From a virus: a stretch of 64,000 nucleotides of DNA. The translations under genes were made by a program, and so were the position numbers. The notes under the pieces were generated by a model, which did not search any database, had not been told where the DNA came from, and saw nothing but the letters and a program-made list of their open reading frames with translations. Shown here one piece after another: positions 48,256-56,810 of this stretch (position 1 is the first letter of the stretch; each line of letters begins with the position of its first letter). The DNA lies in IMG/VR virus record IMGVR_UViG_3300046323_000587, positions 124,001 to 188,000 of that record, one strand, 5' to 3'.

Positions 48256-49220
48256 TTATCTGAAAGATTGTTTCCTCCTCCTGTAGCTGCGTGTGAAAAT
48301 TCGTGAGTACCTAAATATTTATATATATCTTTATAAGTTCTTTCTACATCTTTAGATTTATTGTAGGGACCTACTTCCATAGGAAAAACAAATTCTTTTT
48401 TTGAAGGTAAGTTAATTTTTTTTGTATTATTAGAAAAAATTTGTACGTTAGGAGATGTTAAATTGTCTTTTGGGTAATCTAGCCCTGTATCTTCTAAATT
48501 TTTTAATCTTGTACCTATTTGTTTATCATTATATCCAGCAACTTTATTTAATTTTTGACCTCTTTTCGAAGTATAAAAATCTATCAATCTTTTTTTATCG
48601 GGTTCGTAAGAATCTTTAAAAGATTTTTTATCGGTATAATTTTTTAAATTATAGCCCTCTAATTTTGTAGGTAAAGGTTGTTGAGATTTACCAGTTAATC
48701 TAATAATTTCAGAATCTACATTTTCTTTATGCCAACCAACAAGTTTTTGTTTATATTCTTCAGCATTATTTTTTGCCTCTTTTAAATTTTGAGTTATTTT
48801 TTCTATTTGTTGTTTATCTATAGGATCTAAAGAGTAGTTTTTTGGATCTTCCAATTTTTTAAAAGATTCTTTCCTATTATAAAAATCTAAATCTTTTTCT
48901 AAGTCTTTTACATGATTTGTATACAATGTATTAACATCTGTTGGAGTTTTTTGTTCGGCTTTTAAATTTTCTAATTCATTAAGCAAATTTTCTCTATTCA
49001 TTTTATTCCAAGGGTCTACATTTTCTTGAAATTCTTCTTCAGGTGTATCATAAGTAGGAATATCTGGAGCGTAATAATTATTATATTTATCTTTTGAGTC
49101 TTTTTTAATATTTCTTTTTCCTTTAATATCTACATTTTTTAGTACAATAGTTGAATTTTGTAAAGTTCCATCAGGTTCTTGGTATTTTTTAATTTTTTTA
49201 AAACTATTTAGTTTTTTCAT
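48237..49220 (-). CDS. HExxH metallopeptidase-like protein, N-terminal part before frameshift
   Basis: The start LNSFKKIKKYQEPDGTL is a degenerate N-terminal tag. A long helical, Lys/Glu-rich region leads to YKYLGTHEFSHAATGGG, with the zinc motif HEFSH at 306-310. Only 17 residues later the frame runs into a TATATATATATA stretch (read Ile-Tyr-Ile-Tyr) and stops with TAG at 48237. Related proteins continue for about 110-150 residues after HExxH, and that continuation is found in another frame directly downstream. As sequenced, the product lacks the third ligand and the tag, so it is probably inactive unless the frame is restored. Confidence 0.7.
   Translation of the reverse strand: MKKLNSFKKIKKYQEPDGTLQNSTIVLKNVDIKGKRNIKKDSKDKYNNYYAPDIPTYDTPEEEFQENVDPWNKMNRENLLNELENLKAEQKTPTDVNTLYTNHVKDLEKDLDFYNRKESFKKLEDPKNYSLDPIDKQQIEKITQNLKEAKNNAEEYKQKLVGWHKENVDSEIIRLTGKSQQPLPTKLEGYNLKNYTDKKSFKDSYEPDKKRLIDFYTSKRGQKLNKVAGYNDKQIGTRLKNLEDTGLDYPKDNLTSPNVQIFSNNTKKINLPSKKEFVFPMEVGPYNKSKDVERTYKDIYKYLGTHEFSHAATGGGNNLSDKNIYIY
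48238..48257. repeat. TA dinucleotide run plus T5 at a frameshift point
   Basis: The plus strand reads TAATATATATATATATTTTT. Gain of one base, or loss of one TA unit, would join the HEFSH frame to the downstream frame. The upstream limit is fixed by a stop in the second frame at 48256-48258 and the downstream limit by the TAG at 48237, so the shift must lie within this repeat. Confidence 0.85.
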
Positions 49221-49239
49221 ATCGAATTTAATTTTAAAT

Positions 49240-49274
49240 AAAAAGCCTCAACCCAATGATTGAGTTAAGGCTTT
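49240..49274 (-). terminator. Intrinsic terminator after the 340-aa structural gene
   Basis: Minus strand: AAAGCCTTAAC, an 11-base loop, GTTGAGGCTTT, then TT and an AT tail. The 11-bp stem has a single G-T wobble. It lies 47 bases after the stop of the abundant-looking structural gene and 20 bases before the ATG of the split metallopeptidase gene. Confidence 0.85.
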
Positions 49275-49320
49275 GAATTGATTTGTTTTAATTGTTTGTA
49301 ATAAAGAACTTTAACTAAAA

Positions 49321-50343
49321 TTAAACTTTAAATGCAGCAGCAGCAATAAGAGCAGGAGCAAGTGGAGTTTTATCAAAGAATCTCGGAGCAACAAATTTAG
49401 TAGCATCAACTGTGGAAAGAACTGTCGCACGATTCAAGAAATCAACTACTGGATTTTGATAAGTTACCAAGCAAGAATCATTAACAAAAATTTCAAAGTT
49501 ACCACTTGTTTCAGCAATACCGTTAACAACACCATTACCACCATTTTGATTGATTCCATTATCATAACTTGACCAAGCTAAACTTGAATACAAATCGCCT
49601 TTAATAGGAGTAGTAAAACGATCAATTGAGTATGGCATACGATCTGCTGTATCAATAAACATTGATTTCAAGTTATAATACTCATTTCTACCTGCAAAAC
49701 CAATTACTTGAGAAGGAACTGTTTGAGTATAAGTAATATATGGAGATACTACATTGTCATCACCAAGAAATTCAATTTTAACTAATTTAGCTTGATCAAT
49801 TGCAGTCAAATCTAAAGCAGTCATTGTAATTGTTTTATTAGCTACAACTGTTGCAGAATAAGGAGCAGCAAGAATAGCTGTTAAAGAAGGTACAGTTATT
49901 AAGTTATTTCCATAAGAAAAAGATTGGAAAATCATTGCATTGTAAAGTTTTGCAAGAACAGTATTAGCTGTATCAGCAGTATTTACAACCAATTGAACTA
50001 CCAATTCTCTAGCTGGATCTCCCATTCTAGTAAAATCAGATTCATTTGAAAAAGAATGAAGAGTAGCTTTCATTTTAACAATAGTTCCATTTGGAGTAGA
50101 CGCACTATAAAAAAAGTTACCTCCAGCAATCAACCGATCTACTTGTTTAGTTCCAGCAACACCTCTATTACCAACTACTTTGTGTAATTTGTTAATATCA
50201 AATCTACCAAAACCTTCAACATCCATATAAGTTCCTAAAAGAGCTGTGGAAGGAGCATAATTTGTATCCCAAAATTTTAAGGGGAATAATGTAGCATTGT
50301 TAATTAATACTTGTTTTGTACCTGTACTAATAAATTGTGACAT
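49321..50343 (-). CDS. Probable major structural protein, 340 aa
   Basis: Well-balanced, Ala/Val/Thr-rich, beta-dominated sequence with little Lys, unlike the cargo proteins. There is no signal peptide or enzyme motif; the C-terminus is hydrophobic (PALIAAAAFKV). It is bounded by a strong intrinsic terminator downstream, consistent with high expression of a head-decoration, auxiliary capsid or tail-tube protein. It lies 47 bases downstream of the 286-aa connector-like gene. I cannot choose between decoration and tube protein from the sequence. Confidence 0.6.
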   Translation of the reverse strand: MSQFISTGTKQVLINNATLFPLKFWDTNYAPSTALLGTYMDVEGFGRFDINKLHKVVGNRGVAGTKQVDRLIAGGNFFYSASTPNGTIVKMKATLHSFSNESDFTRMGDPARELVVQLVVNTADTANTVLAKLYNAMIFQSFSYGNNLITVPSLTAILAAPYSATVVANKTITMTALDLTAIDQAKLVKIEFLGDDNVVSPYITYTQTVPSQVIGFAGRNEYYNLKSMFIDTADRMPYSIDRFTTPIKGDLYSSLAWSSYDNGINQNGGNGVVNGIAETSGNFEIFVNDSCLVTYQNPVVDFLNRATVLSTVDATKFVAPRFFDKTPLAPALIAAAAFKV

Positions 50344-50390
50344 AATTTTATTATTATTATTTGTAAATAAATAAATCTATTGATATTAGC

Positions 50391-51251
50391 TTAACCAACT
50401 TGTGGAGGAGCAATACTCATAGATACATTAGGTTGAGATCCTTGTCTAGGATCACTTGCATTCTCAAAAATTAGTATCATCATTTCATTAAGAATTTCTT
50501 GACAAATATAATTTGGAAATTCTAGTGTTGCAGAAGTGTCTGTTGATGAACCTGCTAAAGTTTGATCGTTATATTCTGTGTATGTAAGTTGAATTACTTT
50601 TGGAACTCTGATATAACTAATCTCTATTTTTTCAATAGAAAATTTAGGGTGGTTTCCTGTTAATATTTCTATTTCAGCATTATTTGCACCCGAAATAAGG
50701 TTAGTTCTTACAGTAGTTAAATAAACAGATTGTGCAATATCAGGATTATCAGAAATCAAATATAATACATTAGTATAGCTGGGTCTTTGATAAAAATCTG
50801 TTAATACATACTGATATTGTGAATCTGTAATTCTTCTTGTTTTAATAGCAGGAAATATATCTCCCGGCTGGTAACAATTTTTTTGTTGTATTGCTTTAAA
50901 ATATACATTAACTCTTGTAATATGATAATAATCAAGAGGAAGGAGGAATTTAATACCTTGATTAACTGGTGTAATAGTTACAGCATTAGATTGGTAATGA
51001 TCTAAAATATTACCTGTTACCATAGAAGCTATTGCACTTGTAGAAGATTGAATATTTATTGAGATAGTGGTTTTTAATCTAGATAAATCATCAGTTGCTT
51101 GTTGATTTATTTCAAAACCATTATATTTTTTATTAATGTATTGATTTAAAGCTTTGTTTGCAAAATAATTCCATTCTTCAAGATTAAGAGAAGGAGCATT
51201 GACCTTCTTTTGTTCAATTAAAGAATATTCAAATAACTCCTTTGTTGTCAT
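50391..51251 (-). CDS. Head-tail adaptor/ring-like protein, 286 aa
   Basis: N-terminal helices (TTKELFEYSLIEQKKVNAPS and LEEWNYFANKALNQYINKKY) followed by a beta-rich body and a helical end match the layout of crAss-like ring/adaptor proteins and of the 227-aa and 219-aa proteins here. It lies directly after the head genes, where adaptors are expected. The ATG is 15 bases after a terminator T-run. No tag. The role is inferred from order and architecture. Confidence 0.55.
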   Translation of the reverse strand: MTTKELFEYSLIEQKKVNAPSLNLEEWNYFANKALNQYINKKYNGFEINQQATDDLSRLKTTISINIQSSTSAIASMVTGNILDHYQSNAVTITPVNQGIKFLLPLDYYHITRVNVYFKAIQQKNCYQPGDIFPAIKTRRITDSQYQYVLTDFYQRPSYTNVLYLISDNPDIAQSVYLTTVRTNLISGANNAEIEILTGNHPKFSIEKIEISYIRVPKVIQLTYTEYNDQTLAGSSTDTSATLEFPNYICQEILNEMMILIFENASDPRQGSQPNVSMSIAPPQVG

Positions 51252-51265
51252 TGTATAAGTTGTAT

Positions 51266-51318
51266 AAAAAAATAGTTATAAAATTAATCTACTCATTCAA
51301 ATTAAGCTTATAACTATT
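51266..51318 (-). terminator. Intrinsic terminator before the adaptor gene
   Basis: A perfect 11-bp stem (minus strand AATAGTTATAA / TTATAACTATT) with a 26-base loop, followed by a T-run of about seven. It lies in the 108-base gap, 15 bases before the ATG at 51251. The stem is AT-rich, so termination may be partial. Confidence 0.65.
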
Positions 51319-51359
51319 TGTAATTTATGTTTTTTACTTCAATTAAAATGTATCAATAA

Positions 51360-52274
51360 TTATTTTTTACCTTTTTTAGTTTCTTCTTTTGTGAAATCTG
51401 TTGAAAGTTGATCTTCAAAATGAGAGGAATCATTATGTACTTTAGCTGGATCAATAAATTGTCCGTTTACATACAATTCAGGATACAAAGTTTTTCTCAT
51501 TTCTGACAATACTTTTGCATTTTCTGGATATTTCATATAAGCAACAACTTGATGTAAACCAACTCCTAAAGTAATTTCTTTGAAAGAATATACTTCACCA
51601 ACAATTTTAACAATACTTTTATCAACTAATTGATAAATCATTAATTTATTAGCAGCATCTCTATCATTTTTAATACCTAAAATTCTTTTTACAGTAGTAA
51701 GGTCTTTACTAAATGCCATTTCAGACAAATAATTTCTTATATATCTAGGATGCGTATTATCTAATTTATCTCCTAATAATCTCACTTTTTCAGACAATTC
51801 GTTATCAGATAAAGATTTTACATAATTAATAGCGTCGGCTCTTGCGTCATTTAATTCTTCTCCTTGACGTTGTTCTTTTTCTTCATCAAATACAAAGAAA
51901 TCAGCAGTAGGATCATTTAACATATCTTCATAGCTTAAAGCTATACCTTTACTATGTTGAATCCATTCCCAGTCAATACGGTCTACAATATCAGATAAAT
52001 CTAAATAAAAACCTGGACCAATTGTTCTGCTTGTTACATCTTGATCTTTATCTGTTCCATCTTGAACAACATAAGATACTCTTAATTTTTCTTCTGGAGA
52101 TAAAGTTTTAACTCCCATCATTTTTCTAGTTCTAGTATCTAATCTAGGATTAATAGTAATTTGAGGGATTCCAAAAACAGATTTAAATTGAATAATTCTA
52201 TTTTCTCTTCGTACTCCATAAATTTTTTCATCTTCTGACAATGTATTATCACTTATTTCAAATTTCATATTCAT
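51360..52274 (-). CDS. Head-associated protein, about 304 aa
   Basis: Unrecognised. It has an N-terminal mixed region (IIQFKSVFGIPQITINPRLD), a central segment with many acidic residues (FFVFDEEKEQRQGEE), helical repeats (DNELSEKVRLLG) and a basic C-terminal tail (EETKKGKK). It follows the capsid gene directly and is probably a head component or assembly factor. I place the start at 52274 (or 52268). The longer frame from 52316 would begin inside the terminator stem and add a 14-residue leader (MKYNSYFFNPIKIK) that overlaps the hairpin. Confidence 0.65.
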   Translation of the reverse strand: MNMKFEISDNTLSEDEKIYGVRRENRIIQFKSVFGIPQITINPRLDTRTRKMMGVKTLSPEEKLRVSYVVQDGTDKDQDVTSRTIGPGFYLDLSDIVDRIDWEWIQHSKGIALSYEDMLNDPTADFFVFDEEKEQRQGEELNDARADAINYVKSLSDNELSEKVRLLGDKLDNTHPRYIRNYLSEMAFSKDLTTVKRILGIKNDRDAANKLMIYQLVDKSIVKIVGEVYSFKEITLGVGLHQVVAYMKYPENAKVLSEMRKTLYPELYVNGQFIDPAKVHNDSSHFEDQLSTDFTKEETKKGKK

Positions 52275-52292
52275 TTTAATTTTTATTGGGTT

Positions 52293-52324
52293 AAAAAAGT
52301 AGGAATTGTATTTCAAATTCCTAC
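52293..52324 (-). terminator. Intrinsic terminator after the major capsid gene
   Basis: Perfect 9-bp stem on the minus strand (GTAGGAATT / AATTCCTAC) with an 8-base loop and a run of six T. It lies 73 bases after the capsid stop and only about 20 bases before the next start codon, leaving no room for a promoter. Confidence 0.9.
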
Positions 52325-52397
52325 AATAATTATTTTTTAAATAAATTATTCTTGTAATATATTTCTAAAAAGTAAATCAAATTAAATAATTTAGTTT

Positions 52398-53786
52398 TTA
52401 GATATTTTCTTGCATAATAAAACCAGCATAAGGGTTGAATACAGCTACACCAGAGTAACCAATGATAGATTTAGTTGTACCGTCAAAAGTAGAACCCATT
52501 GTACCAGAAGTCATACCATCAACTCCACCTAAACCTGGCAAAGTACCTTCAATCATTTCACGTCCTTTAAGAGTAAACATAGAAACATTTGCACGTCCTT
52601 CTACCATTGTAGTATCAATAAACAAAGCATAACCATATTTATCATAAATTTCAGAAAGAATTGTATCAACAGTAAAGTTGATAGTATTTCCCATCCATTG
52701 ATAAGCTTTAAATGAACCACCAACTGTAATGTCTCCACCATTTTTAGTCCAGTAATAACCTCCATCAATAGCAGTAGACCTTAATTTATCTTCAAGAGCT
52801 TTAGAAATTTGTTTATATCCAATCCAGTTACAAACTACTGTGATATTATTTCCTGTTGTTTTACCTGTTTTTTTAACAATACTATCAATAGCATCTTCAA
52901 AAATAGAAGTAGTTAATTTTGTGTAGAAAAATTTATCGCAATAACGTTCAATTTGAGCTAATACCCCGTCACCTGAATCTAAAGCAGCTCCTGTAATACT
53001 ATCGTGATCTAAGCAATTGCCGTTAATATCATGGTTATCTCTGCCTAACAACATTGAATTTTCTCTCATATAAAGGAATTGATCCAAGATTGCTTTTGCA
53101 GGTTGCTCCATTTTAAAATATTGTTTATTATCAGCTTGTCCAGCTTCAAAATAAATCATTTTAGCATCATTAGTCCAGCTACCATCAACACGTACACGAG
53201 TAATATATCCACGGTGTTCTTCTAATTTCAACATACCTTTTTGATTACGTTGATCAACAGAACCATCAGATACGATATTTGAACGGAACATAGTTCTACG
53301 ACCTCTTGTGGTGTATTGAGTATTCAGTCCTCTTGACATATCATTGTTTACTAAAACACAAGTATATCTCCAACGATTGTTATTCATTTTTTCTGGCGCT
53401 TGGATAACACGCAATTGAGTTACATTGTCTTCCAAAGAGAAAGTATCATTTGTTGCATAATAATTTTTCTCTAAAATCAATGCAATAGGTTGTCTATTAG
53501 ATCCACTTGAAGTACAATCTTCCATAATCGTTACTTTAGGAATCATATTAGTTTCAATTCTCCAAGTAAATTGCATTGCATTAACAGATTCATAACTAGA
53601 TTTACGATCTCTTACAATAACTCTACCTAAACCTTGTGTAATTGTAGAAATTGTCAAATCTTTTCTTGTTCTAGCCATTAAACCTAGTGCAGTTGTTCTT
53701 TTACCTAAAAGAGAGCTAATATTTTGTATGTTTTGTGTTGTATTCTGCAAATTTTGTGGTAAATCACTTAATTCAATTACTCTCAT
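52398..53786 (-). CDS. Probable major capsid protein, 462 aa
   Basis: Length, position after a scaffold-like gene, and composition fit an HK97-fold major capsid protein of the crAss-like type. The N-terminal helix (LQNTTQNIQNISSLLGKRTT) is followed by GLMARTRKDLTISTI, a beta-rich domain, a long helical segment near 220-300 and a Gly-rich C-terminal region (LPGLGGVDGMTSGTMG). It has a strong terminator right after the stop, as expected for the most abundant virion protein. Identity rests on context and general resemblance, not a search. Confidence 0.75.
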   Translation of the reverse strand: MRVIELSDLPQNLQNTTQNIQNISSLLGKRTTALGLMARTRKDLTISTITQGLGRVIVRDRKSSYESVNAMQFTWRIETNMIPKVTIMEDCTSSGSNRQPIALILEKNYYATNDTFSLEDNVTQLRVIQAPEKMNNNRWRYTCVLVNNDMSRGLNTQYTTRGRRTMFRSNIVSDGSVDQRNQKGMLKLEEHRGYITRVRVDGSWTNDAKMIYFEAGQADNKQYFKMEQPAKAILDQFLYMRENSMLLGRDNHDINGNCLDHDSITGAALDSGDGVLAQIERYCDKFFYTKLTTSIFEDAIDSIVKKTGKTTGNNITVVCNWIGYKQISKALEDKLRSTAIDGGYYWTKNGGDITVGGSFKAYQWMGNTINFTVDTILSEIYDKYGYALFIDTTMVEGRANVSMFTLKGREMIEGTLPGLGGVDGMTSGTMGSTFDGTTKSIIGYSGVAVFNPYAGFIMQENI

Positions 53787-53822
53787 TGTATTATTTTTGT
53801 TTAATTAATTAATCAATTTATT

Positions 53823-54842
53823 TTAAATTGTAATATCATCAATACTTCTAAATCTTTTTTGTTCTGTTGTATTGTTATTTCTTGTATTATTATTTCTGTT
53901 ATTATCTGGATTAATTATATTTTTTCCTTTAGATTGATATTTAGTTAAAGCTTCTTTTGCTCCTTCTATTCTAGCTAATTTAATTTGATTGTTTAAATCT
54001 CCAATAATTTTAGGACCAAATTCTAACCAATAAGCAGCTTTATATTGTTGTTCTGGACTTTCCATTAAATCGTTTATAAAAACTGTATATTCTGGGTCTT
54101 TTTCAGAAGGTTCTAATAATCTTGGTGCAAGATAATCTATAATTTGTTGATTGTTTTCATAACCGTCAATTTCATTTATACTAAAAAAAGAATTGTAAAT
54201 TTGTTGTTGTACTTGTTCAATTTCTTTTTCACTTTCAAGTTCTTGCTGATATCTAATATTTTCTTGTTGATCAAATTCTTGTTCTAATAAAGATTTTCTA
54301 ATTCCATTTACTGTTTTGTCAAAAGAAGAACTGTCTTTCAGTCTAAAATACTGCTCTTCAATTTCAGATTCATCGCAATCAGGACATTTGTTAGCTAATT
54401 CTAGTTTTACCACATCTTCATCTGATAAGGTTGCAATATAACTATCAGAAAAATTATTTGTATTATCTAATACTCCTGCTTCTTTTAATAATTCTGCTAC
54501 TGCTTCTAAATTACCTTCTTTGTAAGCTTGATTAAGTAATTCTAACACTTCATCTGAAGATCCTTCTTCTGGTTGATCACCATTTAATTCTTTCTCTTGT
54601 TTTGAATATTCTGAAATTAATTTATCCATTTCATCATTTTGAGCAGAATCGTAAGTTTTAGTAGAATTATTTAATATACTAAATTCATCTAAACTATTTA
54701 AACCATCTAAAGAAAAAGACTCTTCTTCTAATTCTTTTCTAGAATCAATTTCATTTGTGGAATCATTTATGATGTTATCATTTATTGTATTCAAATCTAC
54801 ATCATCTAAATTTATTGTTTCTATTCCATTGTTATTTTCCAT
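53823..54842 (-). CDS. Scaffold-like acidic protein, 339 aa
   Basis: Very acidic, Asn/Glu/Asp-rich sequence with long predicted helices (YQQELESEKEIEQVQQQI), a Cys pair in ANKCPDCDES, and a basic Asn/Arg-rich C-terminus (NNRNNNTRNNNTTEQKRFRS). An acidic coiled-coil body with a basic tail, encoded 36 bases before the major capsid gene, is the usual picture of a capsid scaffolding protein. No protease motif was found. The call depends on position and composition. Confidence 0.6.
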   Translation of the reverse strand: MENNNGIETINLDDVDLNTINDNIINDSTNEIDSRKELEEESFSLDGLNSLDEFSILNNSTKTYDSAQNDEMDKLISEYSKQEKELNGDQPEEGSSDEVLELLNQAYKEGNLEAVAELLKEAGVLDNTNNFSDSYIATLSDEDVVKLELANKCPDCDESEIEEQYFRLKDSSSFDKTVNGIRKSLLEQEFDQQENIRYQQELESEKEIEQVQQQIYNSFFSINEIDGYENNQQIIDYLAPRLLEPSEKDPEYTVFINDLMESPEQQYKAAYWLEFGPKIIGDLNNQIKLARIEGAKEALTKYQSKGKNIINPDNNRNNNTRNNNTTEQKRFRSIDDITI

Positions 54843-54877
54843 AGTATTGTATTTTAATTTTCATTGTTAATTATTAT

Positions 54878-54912
54878 TAAAAATTTTAGTACAAGATACT
54901 AACTTTGTACTA
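54878..54912 (-). terminator. Weak intrinsic terminator or hairpin before the scaffold gene
   Basis: An 8-bp stem (TAGTACAA / TTGTACTA) with a 10-base loop, followed by AAAATTTTTA on the minus strand. It lies between the 59-aa ORF and the scaffold-like gene, 36 bases before the next ATG. The T-run is not immediate, so activity may be weak. Confidence 0.45.
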
Positions 54913-54917
54913 TAAAA

Positions 54918-55097
54918 TTATACACAACATTTAATAAATGTATCTGCTTGAATTCTATTTCCAAAAGCAATTATAGCTTGTGCATTATTTATTCCAGTTG
55001 TAGTTTGAATAATTGCTAAACTAGCACCAAAAGGAATAACATATTCAGTTTTGACTCCATTTACTTTTTTAATTATTTTTTTATACGTAATCAGCAT
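54918..55097 (-). CDS. Small ORF, 59 aa
   Basis: An ATG at 55097 opens a 59-codon frame ending in TAA at 54918. It reads MLITYKKIIKKVNGVKTEYV, then a hydrophobic PFGASLAIIQTTTGINNAQA segment and an end with two Cys (FIKCCV). The codon use looks like that of the neighbours, and the frame fills a gap that is otherwise too long for this compact operon. It lies directly before the scaffold and capsid genes and could be a small head component. Function unknown. Confidence 0.6.
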   Translation of the reverse strand: MLITYKKIIKKVNGVKTEYVIPFGASLAIIQTTTGINNAQAIIAFGNRIQADTFIKCCV

Positions 55098-55149
55098 ATT
55101 TAAAATTGTTTATAAATATTAAACTAAAAATTCTATTAACAAGATTTTT

Positions 55150-56805
55150 TTAAATTAGAGTCAAAACTTTGGTTTTAGTATCGTAAGTTAATGTTCCTAC
55201 TGAGGTACCTAAATTTGTAGTTGCATCTCCATAACCTGGAGATACAGTAGTTGTAGATTTATTTATAGTTTGAGTATTTACAAGAGTTCCTCCTCCAATA
55301 GAAGGAGTAAATGAATATACAGGAGTAAGAGTTAAACCTGAATATTGTAAAGCTTGTATTGTAATAGCTCCTGTACCAACAGAAGTGTCCCACAAAGCTC
55401 TTATATCTAATTTAATTTGTGAAACTTTTGGATGTTTGGCAATCATAGTTTTAAAATCTATTACAAAAAATTCTTCTTTTGTTGTTGTAATATTAGGAGA
55501 ACTTCCGCACCATACAGCATAAAATATATTATTTCCACTAATATTTTCTTTTAATTGAACATCTGTTGCAAATCCAGCAATAAATCCACTATTAGGAATA
55601 CGCTGTTCCATATAAGGAGTAAATTGAGAAAACATTAATCTAGTAAGTAAAACTGTTGTAGAACTAGCTGCTGTCCAAGTAAATTTTAAAATGACTAAAT
55701 CTGTTGCAGGCCCAGGTATACATTTACCTTGAGTATTAGCAAGAGTTTGTTTATTTGCACTAAACCAAGTAGTTGCTTGAAGATCTGCGTCTGCTTGTGA
55801 AACTAAAGAAGTAAATTGACCTAATGTTGTAGAAATTGTTTCTGAACTTCCAACTAATGGAGCACTACAATTATTTTTTTGTACTAATTCTGTTATTACA
55901 ACACTTCTATAAGTAACAATATCAATACAATTTAATCCAGCTTTTGCTTGTTGAGTAGCTAAATTTAAAGCTTGATTATCAGCATCAATTTGAGATATAT
56001 AAGAATTAATTGTACCTGCTGATACAGTTGATGTATTACTACTAGGTTGTTTACCTGCTCCACAGTTTGCTGTAAAAGTTTGATCGGTATTAGTATATGT
56101 AATAGGTGTACAAACTCCTTGAATATTGGCTATAGATTGTCTAGTTCTATTTAATTCTGCAATAGCTTTATTATCTGCATCAATTTGTGAAACGTAAGAT
56201 TGAAAAGAATTTGCTGCAATATTAACTGTAACATTGCTAGGCGTTGTATTAATTGGACAAGTACTTCTTAGTAATGTAGAAGTTTGTAGTACATTATAAA
56301 ATATTGGTAATGGAGTACAAGTACCTTGAGCATTTGCTAAATTTTGTTTATTGTTATTCAAGTAATTAATTGCTAAATTATTTGCTTCAATCTGAGTTGC
56401 TGCTTTAAATGTATTTGCTGCAATTGTAATTGTTTCATTAGAACCTATATAACCAATAGCACAATTATTTCGTTGAATTGTTGTAGTTTGAATAACATTT
56501 CCAAAAGAAATTGAGCACACAGTTTCATCTTTTTTAGTTCTATTATCTAATAATATTTTAGCTTCTTCTATTGTTGAAGATATTAAATTAGCTAAATTAG
56601 TAATAGAAATTGAATTTGGTATTATAGTTAAAATGCTTTTTTCTTTTGTTATTGTTTCTAAATCTGTATATGTAAAAAATCCATCGTTGAGTCCACTACA
56701 AGTATAATTCTTCCAAGCAAATGATTTACGAGATTGCAAAGATTCAATTGTAATTGTAGTACAAGGATTAGATTTAATACAAGAATAATTAATTTTAGTT
56801 ATCAT
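55150..56805 (-). CDS. Tail-appendage protein with four DUF5977 repeats, 551 aa
   Basis: After an N-terminal part of about 105 residues come four tandem units of 60-70 residues (about 107-168, 169-238, 239-298, 299-367). Each has a Cys near the start, a beta region, SQxDADxxA and ANxQGxC; this is the DUF5977 pattern known from Bacteroidota surface and phage proteins. The third unit lacks the final ANxQGxC (ends KAGLNCIDI). The last 180 residues form a different beta-rich domain (VILKFTWTAASSTTVLLTRL), perhaps the receptor-binding tip. It lies at the end of the adhesin group. Confidence 0.75.
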   Translation of the reverse strand: MITKINYSCIKSNPCTTITIESLQSRKSFAWKNYTCSGLNDGFFTYTDLETITKEKSILTIIPNSISITNLANLISSTIEEAKILLDNRTKKDETVCSISFGNVIQTTTIQRNNCAIGYIGSNETITIAANTFKAATQIEANNLAINYLNNNKQNLANAQGTCTPLPIFYNVLQTSTLLRSTCPINTTPSNVTVNIAANSFQSYVSQIDADNKAIAELNRTRQSIANIQGVCTPITYTNTDQTFTANCGAGKQPSSNTSTVSAGTINSYISQIDADNQALNLATQQAKAGLNCIDIVTYRSVVITELVQKNNCSAPLVGSSETISTTLGQFTSLVSQADADLQATTWFSANKQTLANTQGKCIPGPATDLVILKFTWTAASSTTVLLTRLMFSQFTPYMEQRIPNSGFIAGFATDVQLKENISGNNIFYAVWCGSSPNITTTKEEFFVIDFKTMIAKHPKVSQIKLDIRALWDTSVGTGAITIQALQYSGLTLTPVYSFTPSIGGGTLVNTQTINKSTTTVSPGYGDATTNLGTSVGTLTYDTKTKVLTLI

Positions 56806-56810
56806 TGAAA

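Noticed and set aside
51360-52316. Longer start at 52316 for the head-associated gene
   Set aside because: The ATG lies in the stem of a strong terminator and would place the hairpin inside the coding sequence; starts at 52274 or 52268 are better.
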